Shown: one piece after another, positions 1 through 5,838 of the stretch
Layout of the letters: every line of letters begins with the position of its first letter
Numbering within the stretch: position 1 is the stretch's first letter
Assembly (NCBI GenBank): GCA_003561145.1
Contig: PWXL01000127.1
Span: 1-7,085, forward strand
DNA length: 7,085 bases
Origin: Candidatus Atribacteria bacterium
Lineage (GTDB): Bacteria; Atribacterota; Atribacteria; Atribacterales; Atribacteraceae
Direction: 5' to 3'
Position numbers and translations under genes: made by a program
The notes under the pieces: model-generated
Told to the model about the DNA's origin: nothing
What the model saw: only the letters and a program-made list of their open reading frames with translations
Databases searched by the model: none

Positions 1-1
1 C

Positions 2-808
2 ACCTGGGAGGAACTCGAGGCAGCAGCGAGTGCAATCCAGGAAGGGGAGAGAGAAAAGGGATATGAGGATTTCTGGGGCTTTGTCTGGCAAGGCGCCGCC
101 TACGAAGGCCTTACCTGTGATGCCTTGGAATGGATATACAGCAATGGCGGGGGGACTATCGTGAGCCCGGATGGTTATATCACGATAAATAACCCCTATG
201 CAGTTGAGGCGATTGAAATGGCAGCCGGATGGGTAGGAACGATATCACCTCCGGGTGTGGTGGGCATGATGGAAGAAGAGTCCCGCTCCACCTGGCAGGC
301 TGGAAACGCGGCCTTCATGCGGAACTGGCCGTATGCGTATGCATTGGGTCACGCAGAAGACAGTGCGATTGCAGGATTGTTCGACGTGTCACCACTTCCG
401 GCCGGCAGAGCCGGGCATGGTGCGGCTACCTTGGGCGGGTGGCAGCTTGCGGTGAGCCGCTATAGTGAAAACCCCGAAGTGGCAGCTGATGTAGCGCTTT
501 TCATGACATCTTTTGAAGAACAAAAAATCAGGGCCATTGAAGGGACATTCAATCCAACCATTATGGATCTGTATGAAGACGAAGAAGTATTAGAAGCGGC
601 TCCCTTCTTCGGTGAGCTGTATGATGTGTTCATCAACGCGGTGGCACGACCCTCAACCGTAACCGCCCCGAACTATGCCGAAGTTTCAACCCTCTTTTTC
701 CAGGCAGTGCACTCTGTGCTGACTGGAGAGATGGACGCAGAGAGAGCTCTGGAAGAACTGGAGCTTGACCTGCAGGATCTCACCGCATTTGAAATCAGCG
801 AACCTTGA
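2..808 (+). CDS. Sugar ABC transporter solute-binding protein (family 1, trehalose/maltose-type), 5' truncated
   Basis: The reading frame is open from the window's left edge to TGA at 806-808, giving 268 residues. Family members are usually about 400-430 residues, so roughly the first third, with the signal peptide, lies outside the window. The TTG at 125 is an internal leucine codon, not a start. The visible part begins TWEELEAAASAIQEGER, the usual start of the second half of MalE-like proteins. It continues with FWGFVWQGAAYEGLTCDALEW and, near residue 140, TLGGWQLAVS, phrases I associate with trehalose/maltose-binding proteins (SBP_bac_1/SBP_bac_8). By family, the protein captures an oligosaccharide outside the inner membrane and delivers it to the MalF/MalG permeases encoded just downstream. 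An alpha-glucoside such as trehalose, maltose or sucrose is inferred from similarity, not proven. Family assignment is confident; the ligand is not. Confidence 0.9.
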   Translation, partial: TWEELEAAASAIQEGEREKGYEDFWGFVWQGAAYEGLTCDALEWIYSNGGGTIVSPDGYITINNPYAVEAIEMAAGWVGTISPPGVVGMMEEESRSTWQAGNAAFMRNWPYAYALGHAEDSAIAGLFDVSPLPAGRAGHGAATLGGWQLAVSRYSENPEVAADVALFMTSFEEQKIRAIEGTFNPTIMDLYEDEEVLEAAPFFGELYDVFINAVARPSTVTAPNYAEVSTLFFQAVHSVLTGEMDAERALEELELDLQDLTAFEISEP

Positions 809-830
809 TGCAGAAGTAAGTAAATAAGCC

Positions 831-864
831 GTGGTGCTCCCGTCTGGCCGGACGGGAGCACCAC
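831..864 (+). repeat. Perfect 14-bp hairpin after the binding-protein gene
   Basis: GTGGTGCTCCCGTC (831-844) and GACGGGAGCACCAC (851-864) are exact reverse complements around a 6-base loop (TGGCCG). The hairpin begins 22 bases after the binding-protein stop. The following bases (AATCCTTGTAC) have no T-run, so it is a poor intrinsic terminator. By analogy with the repeats between malE and malF, it more likely protects the 3' end of the upstream message from exonucleases, or lets only part of transcription continue into the permeases. The structure is read directly; the role is inferred. Confidence 0.8.
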
Positions 865-881
865 AATCCTTGTACGGGAAA

Positions 882-910
882 TTGTGACATGATCAAGATA
901 TGTCTACACT
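882..910 (+). promoter_or_regulatory. Possible weak internal promoter upstream of the MalF-type permease
   Basis: TTGTGA (882-887) and TACACT (905-910) are 17 bases apart, each matching the sigma70 consensus at 4 of 6 positions. Two inverted repeats overlap the spot: GACAT/ATGTC (886-890, 900-904) and ATCAAG/CTTGAT (892-897, 909-914), which could be a regulator's binding site. A promoter here would fit independent expression of the permeases after the hairpin at 831-864. Matches of this quality also occur by chance. The rest of the 809-1017 gap holds a purine-rich stretch (929-942) and no clear conventional gene. Confidence 0.2.
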
Positions 911-1017
911 TGATAATACAGAGTCGCAAATGGGAGGGGGTGGAGCAGCCGGGCGGACATCGGGGGATATGAGTCACTCCGTGTATTTTCCCTGTCAGCC
1001 GCTTATAGGCTTAAACC

Positions 1018-2088
1018 ATGAAACCTCGTAGAAATATCACCCTCATGCAGCAGGAGAAGAGGCTGGCCTACCAGCTGCTTCTCCCCACACTTGTGGTGTT
1101 GATACTGGTGGCCTTTTATCCTCTTGTTTTGGTGTTTTATACCAGCTTTACGGACCGTACCTTTGCAAGTCCCAGGGAACCTGAGTATGTAGGGGGAGCA
1201 AACTACAGCCGGCTTCTGGGAATGACCGTTATGGAACTGCCTCCCCTGGTAGACGAAGAGACCGGTGAGCGGATGGTGGACCCAGACACGGGCGAGCCTC
1301 TTTATGAAAGACCGATACAGGTCTTACCTCGGGAACCCCGCCGCTACAGGCAGCTGACCCAGTTCACAATTTTCGGGAGACGCTATGTATGGGGTGCCAC
1401 CGATCCAACCTTCATACGTGCCATTCAGGATACATTGATTTTTACCGTAGTTTCCGTGTTTTTGGAAACAATTCTCGGCCTTGGCATTGCCCTCGTGGTC
1501 AACAGCAATTTTAAGGGACGAGGGCTTATGCGAGCGGTGATGCTTGTACCGTGGGCGGTGATAACGGTTGTTTCAGCACGTATGTGGCAATGGATGCTCG
1601 CTCCTACCAGGGTGGGGGTAGCCAATGTCATATTTCAACGCTTGGGCTGGGGTGAGGGGCACATTTCGTTTCTAGGACAGAGTGAATGGCAGCTTCCCTC
1701 GGTCATCATGGTGGATGTGTGGAAAACGACGCCTTTTATGGCCCTTATTCTGCTTGCAGGCCTGCAGCTCATTCCCAATGATTTGTATGAAGCCGCCAGA
1801 GTGGACGGGGCAAGTGTCTTGCGGCAATTCCGTGCCATAACCCTCCCTCTCATTAAGCCGGCTCTTGCTGTGGCACTCGTATTTCGGACACTCGATGCTT
1901 TGCGTGCTTTTGACGTGTTCCAGGTGATGCTCGCACAATCACGTTATTCCATGGCCAGCTACAATTATTACCAGCTTATTGGAAACAGGGCTATGGGTCT
2001 GGCATCCGCTATCGGGGTGGTGATATTTTTCATTATTTTCGGCTTTGCGGTTGCCTATATCCGCTTACTGGGGGTGGAGAAGGATTGA
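1018..2088 (+). CDS. Sugar ABC transporter permease, MalF type (CUT1), with enlarged first extracytoplasmic loop
   Basis: This 356-residue inner-membrane protein would pair with the next gene's product to form the sugar channel. ATG 1018 is the most upstream start possible, because an in-frame TAA lies at 1012-1014. No good Shine-Dalgarno precedes it, and M10 (1045) is an alternative. Hydrophobic spans fall near residues 19-41, 136-161, 170-190, 228-252, 283-302 and 328-348. The EAA loop that docks onto the ATPase is clear at about 258-282 (YEAARVDGAS, then ITLPL). Between NYSRLLG (residues 62-68) and DPTFIRAIQDTLIF (from 129) there is an extra charged segment of about 60 residues not found in the compact relatives; it includes two copies of a VDxxTGE unit. 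Family (BPD_transp_1) is confident; the substrate follows only from the neighbouring binding protein. Confidence 0.93.
   Translation: MKPRRNITLMQQEKRLAYQLLLPTLVVLILVAFYPLVLVFYTSFTDRTFASPREPEYVGGANYSRLLGMTVMELPPLVDEETGERMVDPDTGEPLYERPIQVLPREPRRYRQLTQFTIFGRRYVWGATDPTFIRAIQDTLIFTVVSVFLETILGLGIALVVNSNFKGRGLMRAVMLVPWAVITVVSARMWQWMLAPTRVGVANVIFQRLGWGEGHISFLGQSEWQLPSVIMVDVWKTTPFMALILLAGLQLIPNDLYEAARVDGASVLRQFRAITLPLIKPALAVALVFRTLDALRAFDVFQVMLAQSRYSMASYNYYQLIGNRAMGLASAIGVVIFFIIFGFAVAYIRLLGVEKD
2076..2084 (+). promoter_or_regulatory. Shine-Dalgarno that supports the TTG start of the MalG-type permease
   Basis: GGAGAAGGA lies inside the last codons of the MalF-type gene. GGAG (2076-2079) is 5 bases before TTG 2085. 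The next in-frame ATG is more than 40 codons inside and would remove the first membrane span, so this site decides the start. Confidence 0.7.
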
Positions 2089-2951
2089 CTCGCACAACAG
2101 CCAAGTACCTCTATCGTGTTCTTTTTTGGGTGGTGGTCGCTGTTATTGTGTTTTATTTATTTTTCCCCTTTTACTGGGCGGTCAATTCTTCTCTGAAGAG
2201 TGAAGCTCAGTTGATGATGACACCCACCACGTTTGTTCCCCGCCATCCCACAACCATGGAATTCACACCTACGCTGCGTAATTATCAAGCTGTTTTTTCC
2301 CATCCGCAGTTTATTCGGGGTTTGCGGAACAGCGGAATCGTCGCTACCGCCGCCACAGCCATTTCGCTCGGGATCGGAGCATTTGCAGCTTTTGCCATGG
2401 GGAAACTGCGTTTTGCCGGTAAATCATCCATGCTCTACCTTATTCTCTCCATGACCATGTTTCCACAAGTAACAATCCTCTCCGGATTGTATGCGATAAT
2501 TACGGGATTTGGGATGACCGCCATACCGGGAATGATTTTTTCCTATATGATATTTACTTTGCCTTTTACTGTGTGGGTCCTTACATCCTTTTTCAGGGAG
2601 TTACCGAAGGAAATTATGCAGTCGGCCCAGGTAGATGGAGCTACTTCATTGCAAACCTTTCGCCTTATCCTTCTCCCGCTCACCGCACCGGCTCTCGTAA
2701 CCACGGGACTTTTAGCCTTTATCGCCGCCTGGAACGAGTACTTGTTCGCTCTCACCTTTACATCCATCGAGCCGGCCGCCCGCACAGTACCGGTAGCCAT
2801 CGCTCTTTTCCCCGCGCTTGTAGCCCGGCAGGAACCCTTCGGGGAGATCATGGCCGCCGTGGTTGTGGTCACCGTTCCCGTGGTAACGCTGGTCCTTATT
2901 TTTCAGCGCCGGATTGTCGCAGGTCTTACCGCGGGGGCGGTGAAGGGCTAA
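2085..2951 (+). CDS. Sugar ABC transporter permease, MalG type (CUT1)
   Basis: This is the second channel subunit, 288 residues, close to the usual MalG-family length. It begins at TTG 2085, sharing the bases TTGA with the stop of the MalF-type gene; such an overlap implies translational coupling and equal production of the two subunits. The N-terminal span covers about residues 11-31, followed by NSSLKS. The ATPase-docking EAA loop is at about 175-200 (MQSAQVDGATS, then LILLPL). AAWNEYLFALT at 214-224 is typical of MalG proteins, and the last span is about 256-274. No ATPase gene follows: the operon stops here and meets the convergent operon, so the coupling ATPase must be encoded elsewhere. 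Assignment is confident; transport of the same sugar as the binding protein at 2-808 is inferred. Confidence 0.94.
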   Translation: MTRTTAKYLYRVLFWVVVAVIVFYLFFPFYWAVNSSLKSEAQLMMTPTTFVPRHPTTMEFTPTLRNYQAVFSHPQFIRGLRNSGIVATAATAISLGIGAFAAFAMGKLRFAGKSSMLYLILSMTMFPQVTILSGLYAIITGFGMTAIPGMIFSYMIFTLPFTVWVLTSFFRELPKEIMQSAQVDGATSLQTFRLILLPLTAPALVTTGLLAFIAAWNEYLFALTFTSIEPAARTVPVAIALFPALVARQEPFGEIMAAVVVVTVPVVTLVLIFQRRIVAGLTAGAVKG

Positions 2952-2986
2952 AGAATCAAACTTCAACAGAAACAGCTACAGGGAGG

Positions 2987-3030
2987 GAGAGGGGGGTGTG
3001 GGAATATCCCGGATCACACACACCCCTCTC
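2987..3030. terminator. Inverted repeat in the convergent gap, probable bidirectional terminator
   Basis: GAGAGGGGGGTGTG (2987-3000) pairs with CACACACCCCTCTC (3017-3030), 14 bp with one mismatch. Inside the loop, GGGAATATCCC forms a short extra inverted repeat. It lies 36 bases after the MalG-type stop and 56 bases after the ATPase stop on the other strand, so it could end either transcript. There is no T-run on either side, so it is not a textbook intrinsic terminator. Confidence 0.5.
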
Positions 3031-3037
3031 GAGTGAA

Positions 3038-3072
3038 TGATCCATACAGTATGTACCCGCAGTCATGGATCA
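3038..3072. repeat. 8-bp inverted repeat next to the convergent terminator
   Basis: TGATCCAT (3038-3045) and ATGGATCA (3065-3072) are exact reverse complements around 19 bases. On the minus strand it starts 14 bases after the ATPase stop and would be the first structure met by transcription leaving that gene. It may act with the larger repeat at 2987-3030 in ending the minus-strand message. The wide loop makes it weak alone. Confidence 0.35.
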
Positions 3073-3085
3073 GCCCGTAGATGAA

Positions 3086-4588
3086 TCAGGAAGAAGCTTT
3101 TGCTGGTTGAAGACCCTGGCTTATGTTCCATACGATTTCGGGCGTTGCCTTCTCCCGGGGAAGTTCCCCGCGCACCTCGCCCCGGTACATGATAAGTACC
3201 CGGTCACTCATGAGGAGAATTTCAGGAAGTTCGGAAGAAATCATGATGATGGCTAAACCCTGTTCGGCCAATTCCCGCATCAAATTATGTATTTCCGCCT
3301 TGGCCCCGACATCTATACCCCGGGTTGGTTCATCCAGAATCAATACCCGAGAGTTAGTCGCGAGCCACTTGGCCAGTACCACTTTTTGCTGGTTCCCACC
3401 ACTGAGGTTACCGGTGGTGCGCCAGATATCCGGTGGCTGAAGGTCAAGTTTCTTCGTTAACCGGTAAGTACATTCATCCTGTTTTTGTTCGCTCACCAAT
3501 CCCATTGTACAGAACTTATGCAGTGAGGATATCCCCACGTTTTCCCGTATGGGAAGTGGAAGTATCAGCCCCTGGGTTTTCCGGTCTTCAGTACAAAAAC
3601 CGATTCCCAACTTGACTGCCGTATGGGGAGAATCAATTTTTACGGGTTTGCCATCTAAATATATGGTACCTGATTCAAGTTGATCGGCACCGAAAATCGT
3701 CCGCACAACCTCAGTCCGGCCTGAACCAACCAAGCCGGCGATTCCCATTATCTCACCGGAGTACACACTGAAGCTCACGTTTTTGAGCACATTTCCCCTG
3801 GTGAGTCCCTCTACCCGGAGGACTTCTTGTCCGACTGCAGAGCTTTTCTTCCCGGACACTTCTTTTTCCAGTTTGCGGCCGATCATCATGTTCACGAGTT
3901 TTTGTTCGTCAACGTCAGTGATGTTGCCACTTCCTACCACTTTTCCGTCTCGTAAAACCGTGTAGCGGTCACAAGAAGACATAACCTCCTCGAGCCGGTG
4001 GGAAATATAGATAATTCCCACCCCTTTTTCCCGCAAGCGCTGTATGATGGAAAATAAATTCTCCACGTCTTTTTCGGTGAGTGCGGCGGTCGGTTCGTCC
4101 ATCACCAGCACTTCAGCGTTTTCAGAAAGCGCCTTGGCAATCTCTACCATTTGTTGTTGGGCTACGGGGAGCTTTATGACGGGAACATCTACTGGTATGG
4201 AAACATGAAGGGACTGGAAAAGCTTTTCTGTTTCACGGTACATCAAATTGGAATTGATGAACCCGCGCATACCTTGGAGTTCTTTACCGAGAAAGATGTT
4301 CTCCATAGCATCCATGGCAGGAACGAGATTTCGTTCCTGGTAGATGACGGCAATCCCGGCTTTTCTGGCTGCCAGTGGATCAAGATGAGAGAGGGTTTGA
4401 CCTTTAACGGTTATTTCCCCAGAATCAGGGGTTTCCGCTCCCCCGAGGATCTTCATCAAGGTGGATTTGCCTGCACCGTTTTCCCCGATTAACGCGTGGA
4501 CCTCTCCTGCTTCCAGGGAGAAATCAACATCGTCAAGGGCCTGTACACCGGGATATTTTTTATTAATATTACGCATCTTCAATAACAT
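3086..4588 (-). CDS. Sugar ABC transporter ATP-binding protein with two fused ABC domains (CUT2, RbsA/MglA type)
   Basis: This 500-residue cytoplasmic ATPase powers the CUT2 importer. ATG 4588 is chosen because GGAGG lies 9 bases upstream; a longer frame from TTG 4639 would read through a hairpin and has no such site. Domain 1 has Walker A GENGAGKST (35-43), Q-loop Q84, signature LPVAQQQ (140-146), Walker B LVMDEP (161-166) and switch H197. Domain 2 has the degenerate P-loop GLVGSGRTE (285-293), TEDRK (333-337), signature LSGGNQQK (395-402), Walker B LILDEP (416-421) and serine S452 where the switch histidine would be. An altered second domain is normal for RbsA/MglA/XylG proteins, so one composite site is probably catalytic. 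It is the last gene of the minus-strand operon, 253 bases after the binding-protein gene. Family is certain; the sugar is not. Confidence 0.96.
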   Translation of the reverse strand: MLLKMRNINKKYPGVQALDDVDFSLEAGEVHALIGENGAGKSTLMKILGGAETPDSGEITVKGQTLSHLDPLAARKAGIAVIYQERNLVPAMDAMENIFLGKELQGMRGFINSNLMYRETEKLFQSLHVSIPVDVPVIKLPVAQQQMVEIAKALSENAEVLVMDEPTAALTEKDVENLFSIIQRLREKGVGIIYISHRLEEVMSSCDRYTVLRDGKVVGSGNITDVDEQKLVNMMIGRKLEKEVSGKKSSAVGQEVLRVEGLTRGNVLKNVSFSVYSGEIMGIAGLVGSGRTEVVRTIFGADQLESGTIYLDGKPVKIDSPHTAVKLGIGFCTEDRKTQGLILPLPIRENVGISSLHKFCTMGLVSEQKQDECTYRLTKKLDLQPPDIWRTTGNLSGGNQQKVVLAKWLATNSRVLILDEPTRGIDVGAKAEIHNLMRELAEQGLAIIMISSELPEILLMSDRVLIMYRGEVRGELPREKATPEIVWNISQGLQPAKASS

Positions 4589-4597
4589 ATTTTTGCA

Positions 4598-4602
4598 CCT
4601 CC
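4598..4602 (-). promoter_or_regulatory. Shine-Dalgarno of the ATPase gene
   Basis: On the minus strand GGAGG (followed by TG) sits 9 bases before ATG 4588, fixing the start of the 500-residue protein. It begins only 2 bases after the hairpin at 4605-4637, so folding there could affect ribosome access. Confidence 0.75.
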
Positions 4603-4604
4603 GG

Positions 4605-4637
4605 GAAAGACAGCTGCGCATGCCCAAGCTGTCTTTC
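4605..4637 (-). repeat. Perfect 11-bp hairpin abutting the ATPase ribosome-binding site
   Basis: On the minus strand GAAAGACAGCT and AGCTGTCTTTC are exact complements around an 11-base loop. The hairpin ends 2 bases before the GGAGG of the ATPase gene. It could stabilise a processed 5' end of the ATPase message or tune ribosome loading. It is not followed by T residues, so it is not a terminator. The DNA symmetry could also be an operator for a dimeric regulator. Confidence 0.7.
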
Positions 4638-4664
4638 AACCGAATTCATTGCACGTAAGTACAT

Positions 4665-4670
4665 ATTATA
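4665..4670 (-). promoter_or_regulatory. Possible internal -10 element ahead of the ATPase gene
   Basis: The minus strand carries an exact TATAAT inside the symmetric context CATATAATATG, about 75 bases before the ATPase start. No recognisable -35 lies 16-18 bases upstream and there is no extended TG. A transcript from here would begin just before the hairpin at 4605-4637. The AT-rich stretch makes a chance match likely. Confidence 0.25.
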
Positions 4671-4707
4671 TGAAAAGGAATAAAGCCGTAGGACTGTTAC
4701 TCGTTAT

Positions 4708-4730
4708 TGTATAGCGGTGTTTCGCATACA
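4708..4730 (-). repeat. Small bulged hairpin in the gap between binding-protein and ATPase genes
   Basis: TGTATAGCG (4708-4716) pairs with CGCATACA (4723-4730) around a 6-base loop, 8 bp with a single bulged base at 4713. It lies between the other two hairpins of this 253-base gap. The symmetry is visible but modest, so function is uncertain. Confidence 0.4.
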
Positions 4731-4758
4731 TGATTGATATTCACCCCGTACAAAATGA

Positions 4759-4792
4759 TCCCCTCTCTCCGGAAGTGAAAGGAGAGAGGGGA
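4759..4792 (-). repeat. Perfect 12-bp hairpin after the CUT2 binding-protein gene
   Basis: TCCCCTCTCTCC (4759-4770) and GGAGAGAGGGGA (4781-4792) are exact complements around a 10-base loop. On the minus-strand message it starts 49 bases after the binding-protein stop and is followed by TCATTTTG, a weak T-rich tail. It could be a partial terminator or a 3'-end protector that raises binding-protein output over that of the ATPase. It sits in the same relative place as the hairpin at 831-864 in the other operon, although the sequences are unrelated. Confidence 0.75.
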
Positions 4793-4841
4793 ATGGTTAC
4801 GGATTCCTTGGATTCATAATAAATTGAAGAATCACGTTACC

Positions 4842-5822
4842 TCAGTGAGCGAAGAGGGAGTCGGGTGCATCCCAATCCACGAACTCTTCAACGTTTTCAG
4901 GAGTAACAGCTGAAACCTCCATGGCGATGTTCTTTTCCACTTCTTTGCCTGCCAGGATATCCAGGGCTACCTCAACTGCCAAAGCTCCCATGGCTACCGG
5001 GTACAAAGCGGTATAATGAGCATACCCTTCGCCGATAGCTTTCAAGACCCCGTTATATCCGTCGATGCTGGTTACCGGGAATTCACCCTTGCGTCCCATG
5101 GCATCCATAGCTTCAATCGCACCGACTGCCATTTCACCGGCATGGGTGATGAGAACGTCGATTTCCGGCTGGGCCATGAGAATGTCCTCCATGACGTCCC
5201 GTGCTGTTGCGCGTACGTAGTCTGCCGGTAAGCGTGCGACGATTTCAAGGTCCGGATACTGTTCCAACACTTCCATGGTGCCCTGGTCGCGGCTACGCGC
5301 AGAACCCCCCGGCATATACCCCTGGAGAATTGCCACTTTCCCGCGGGGTTCGCCGTATTTTTCAATCAAAAGATCGACTGCTGCCTGGGCGGTTGCTCTT
5401 CCCAGCATCACGTCATCCACCCACACGAAGGAGGTGTAATTATCAGTCGCTACATCTCTTCCGGCAATGACTGTGGGGATTCCGGCTTCGTATGCTTCAT
5501 CAACCACCACGGCGAGGATTTCAGGGGTGTCCGGGCGGATGATGAGGAGATCCACACCCATAGCCATCATGTCTTCGACATCACCCATCTGTTTTATGGC
5601 GTCGTCCCCACCGTCAGCGTGGGTGAATCTCACGTTATCAAGTGCTTCGAGTTCCGCAACCACCCGGTCATAAAAGGCCGCCGCCCATACGTTGCCCACA
5701 CCGGAATTACTGAAACCGATGAAATATTCATCTTCATGACTGCCAGCAAAAGCAATGCTTCCACCCGCCAAGGTGATGATCAGTGCACTGATTACAACTA
5801 CCCACCATTTATTTTTCAGCAT
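4842..5822 (-). CDS. Sugar ABC transporter periplasmic binding protein (Peripla_BP_4, RbsB-like)
   Basis: This 326-residue exported protein captures the substrate for the CUT2 importer. ATG 5822 is chosen over the longer frame from 5885 because GGGAGGA lies just upstream and because it puts a proper signal peptide first: MLKNK, a hydrophobic stretch to about residue 23, then AFA-GS, with cleavage expected after A26. There is no lipobox cysteine, so a soluble periplasmic protein is expected. The fold is type-I periplasmic binding protein: FIGFSNSGVGNVW (34-46), LLIIRPDTPE (92-101), SARSRDQG (174-181), LITHAGEMAVGAIEA (224-238) and SIDGYNG (252-258). By alignment by eye to E. coli RbsB, several sugar-contacting residues differ (Asp89 to G121, Asn190 to H228, Gln235 to L273), while Arg90, Arg141 and Asp215 equivalents remain. 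A ligand other than ribose is inferred. It sits between the permease and ATPase genes. Confidence 0.93.
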   Translation of the reverse strand: MLKNKWWVVVISALIITLAGGSIAFAGSHEDEYFIGFSNSGVGNVWAAAFYDRVVAELEALDNVRFTHADGGDDAIKQMGDVEDMMAMGVDLLIIRPDTPEILAVVVDEAYEAGIPTVIAGRDVATDNYTSFVWVDDVMLGRATAQAAVDLLIEKYGEPRGKVAILQGYMPGGSARSRDQGTMEVLEQYPDLEIVARLPADYVRATARDVMEDILMAQPEIDVLITHAGEMAVGAIEAMDAMGRKGEFPVTSIDGYNGVLKAIGEGYAHYTALYPVAMGALAVEVALDILAGKEVEKNIAMEVSAVTPENVEEFVDWDAPDSLFAH

Positions 5823-5831
5823 GTGTCTGAA

Positions 5832-5838
5832 TCCTCCC
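5832..5838 (-). promoter_or_regulatory. Shine-Dalgarno of the CUT2 binding-protein gene
   Basis: On the minus strand GGGAGGA lies 9 bases before ATG 5822 and selects this start over the upstream in-frame ATG at 5885, whose extra 21 residues would spoil the signal peptide. The rest of the 5823-5943 gap contains a second purine run (GGGGGAGGTGG, about 5930-5940) just after the permease stop, with no convincing gene after it. Confidence 0.7.

Noticed and set aside
125..808. TTG at 125 as the start of the first gene
   Set aside because: The same frame is open back to position 2 and encodes conserved binding-protein sequence (TWEELEAAASAIQEGER and FWGFVWQGAAYEG), so the gene is cut by the window edge rather than starting at 125.
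884..899. CRP-like site around TGTGA upstream of the MalF-type permease
   Set aside because: Only one half (TGTGA, 883-887 region) is present; the expected TCACA half is missing.
2573..3040. A 155-codon plus-strand frame overlapping the end of the MalG-type gene
   Set aside because: Out of frame inside a gene with clear MalG motifs, with an arginine- and glycine-rich meaningless translation.
4589..4639. Longer ATPase start at TTG 4639
   Set aside because: The extra 17 residues are not family-like, the segment is a hairpin, and the good GGAGG site points to ATG 4588.
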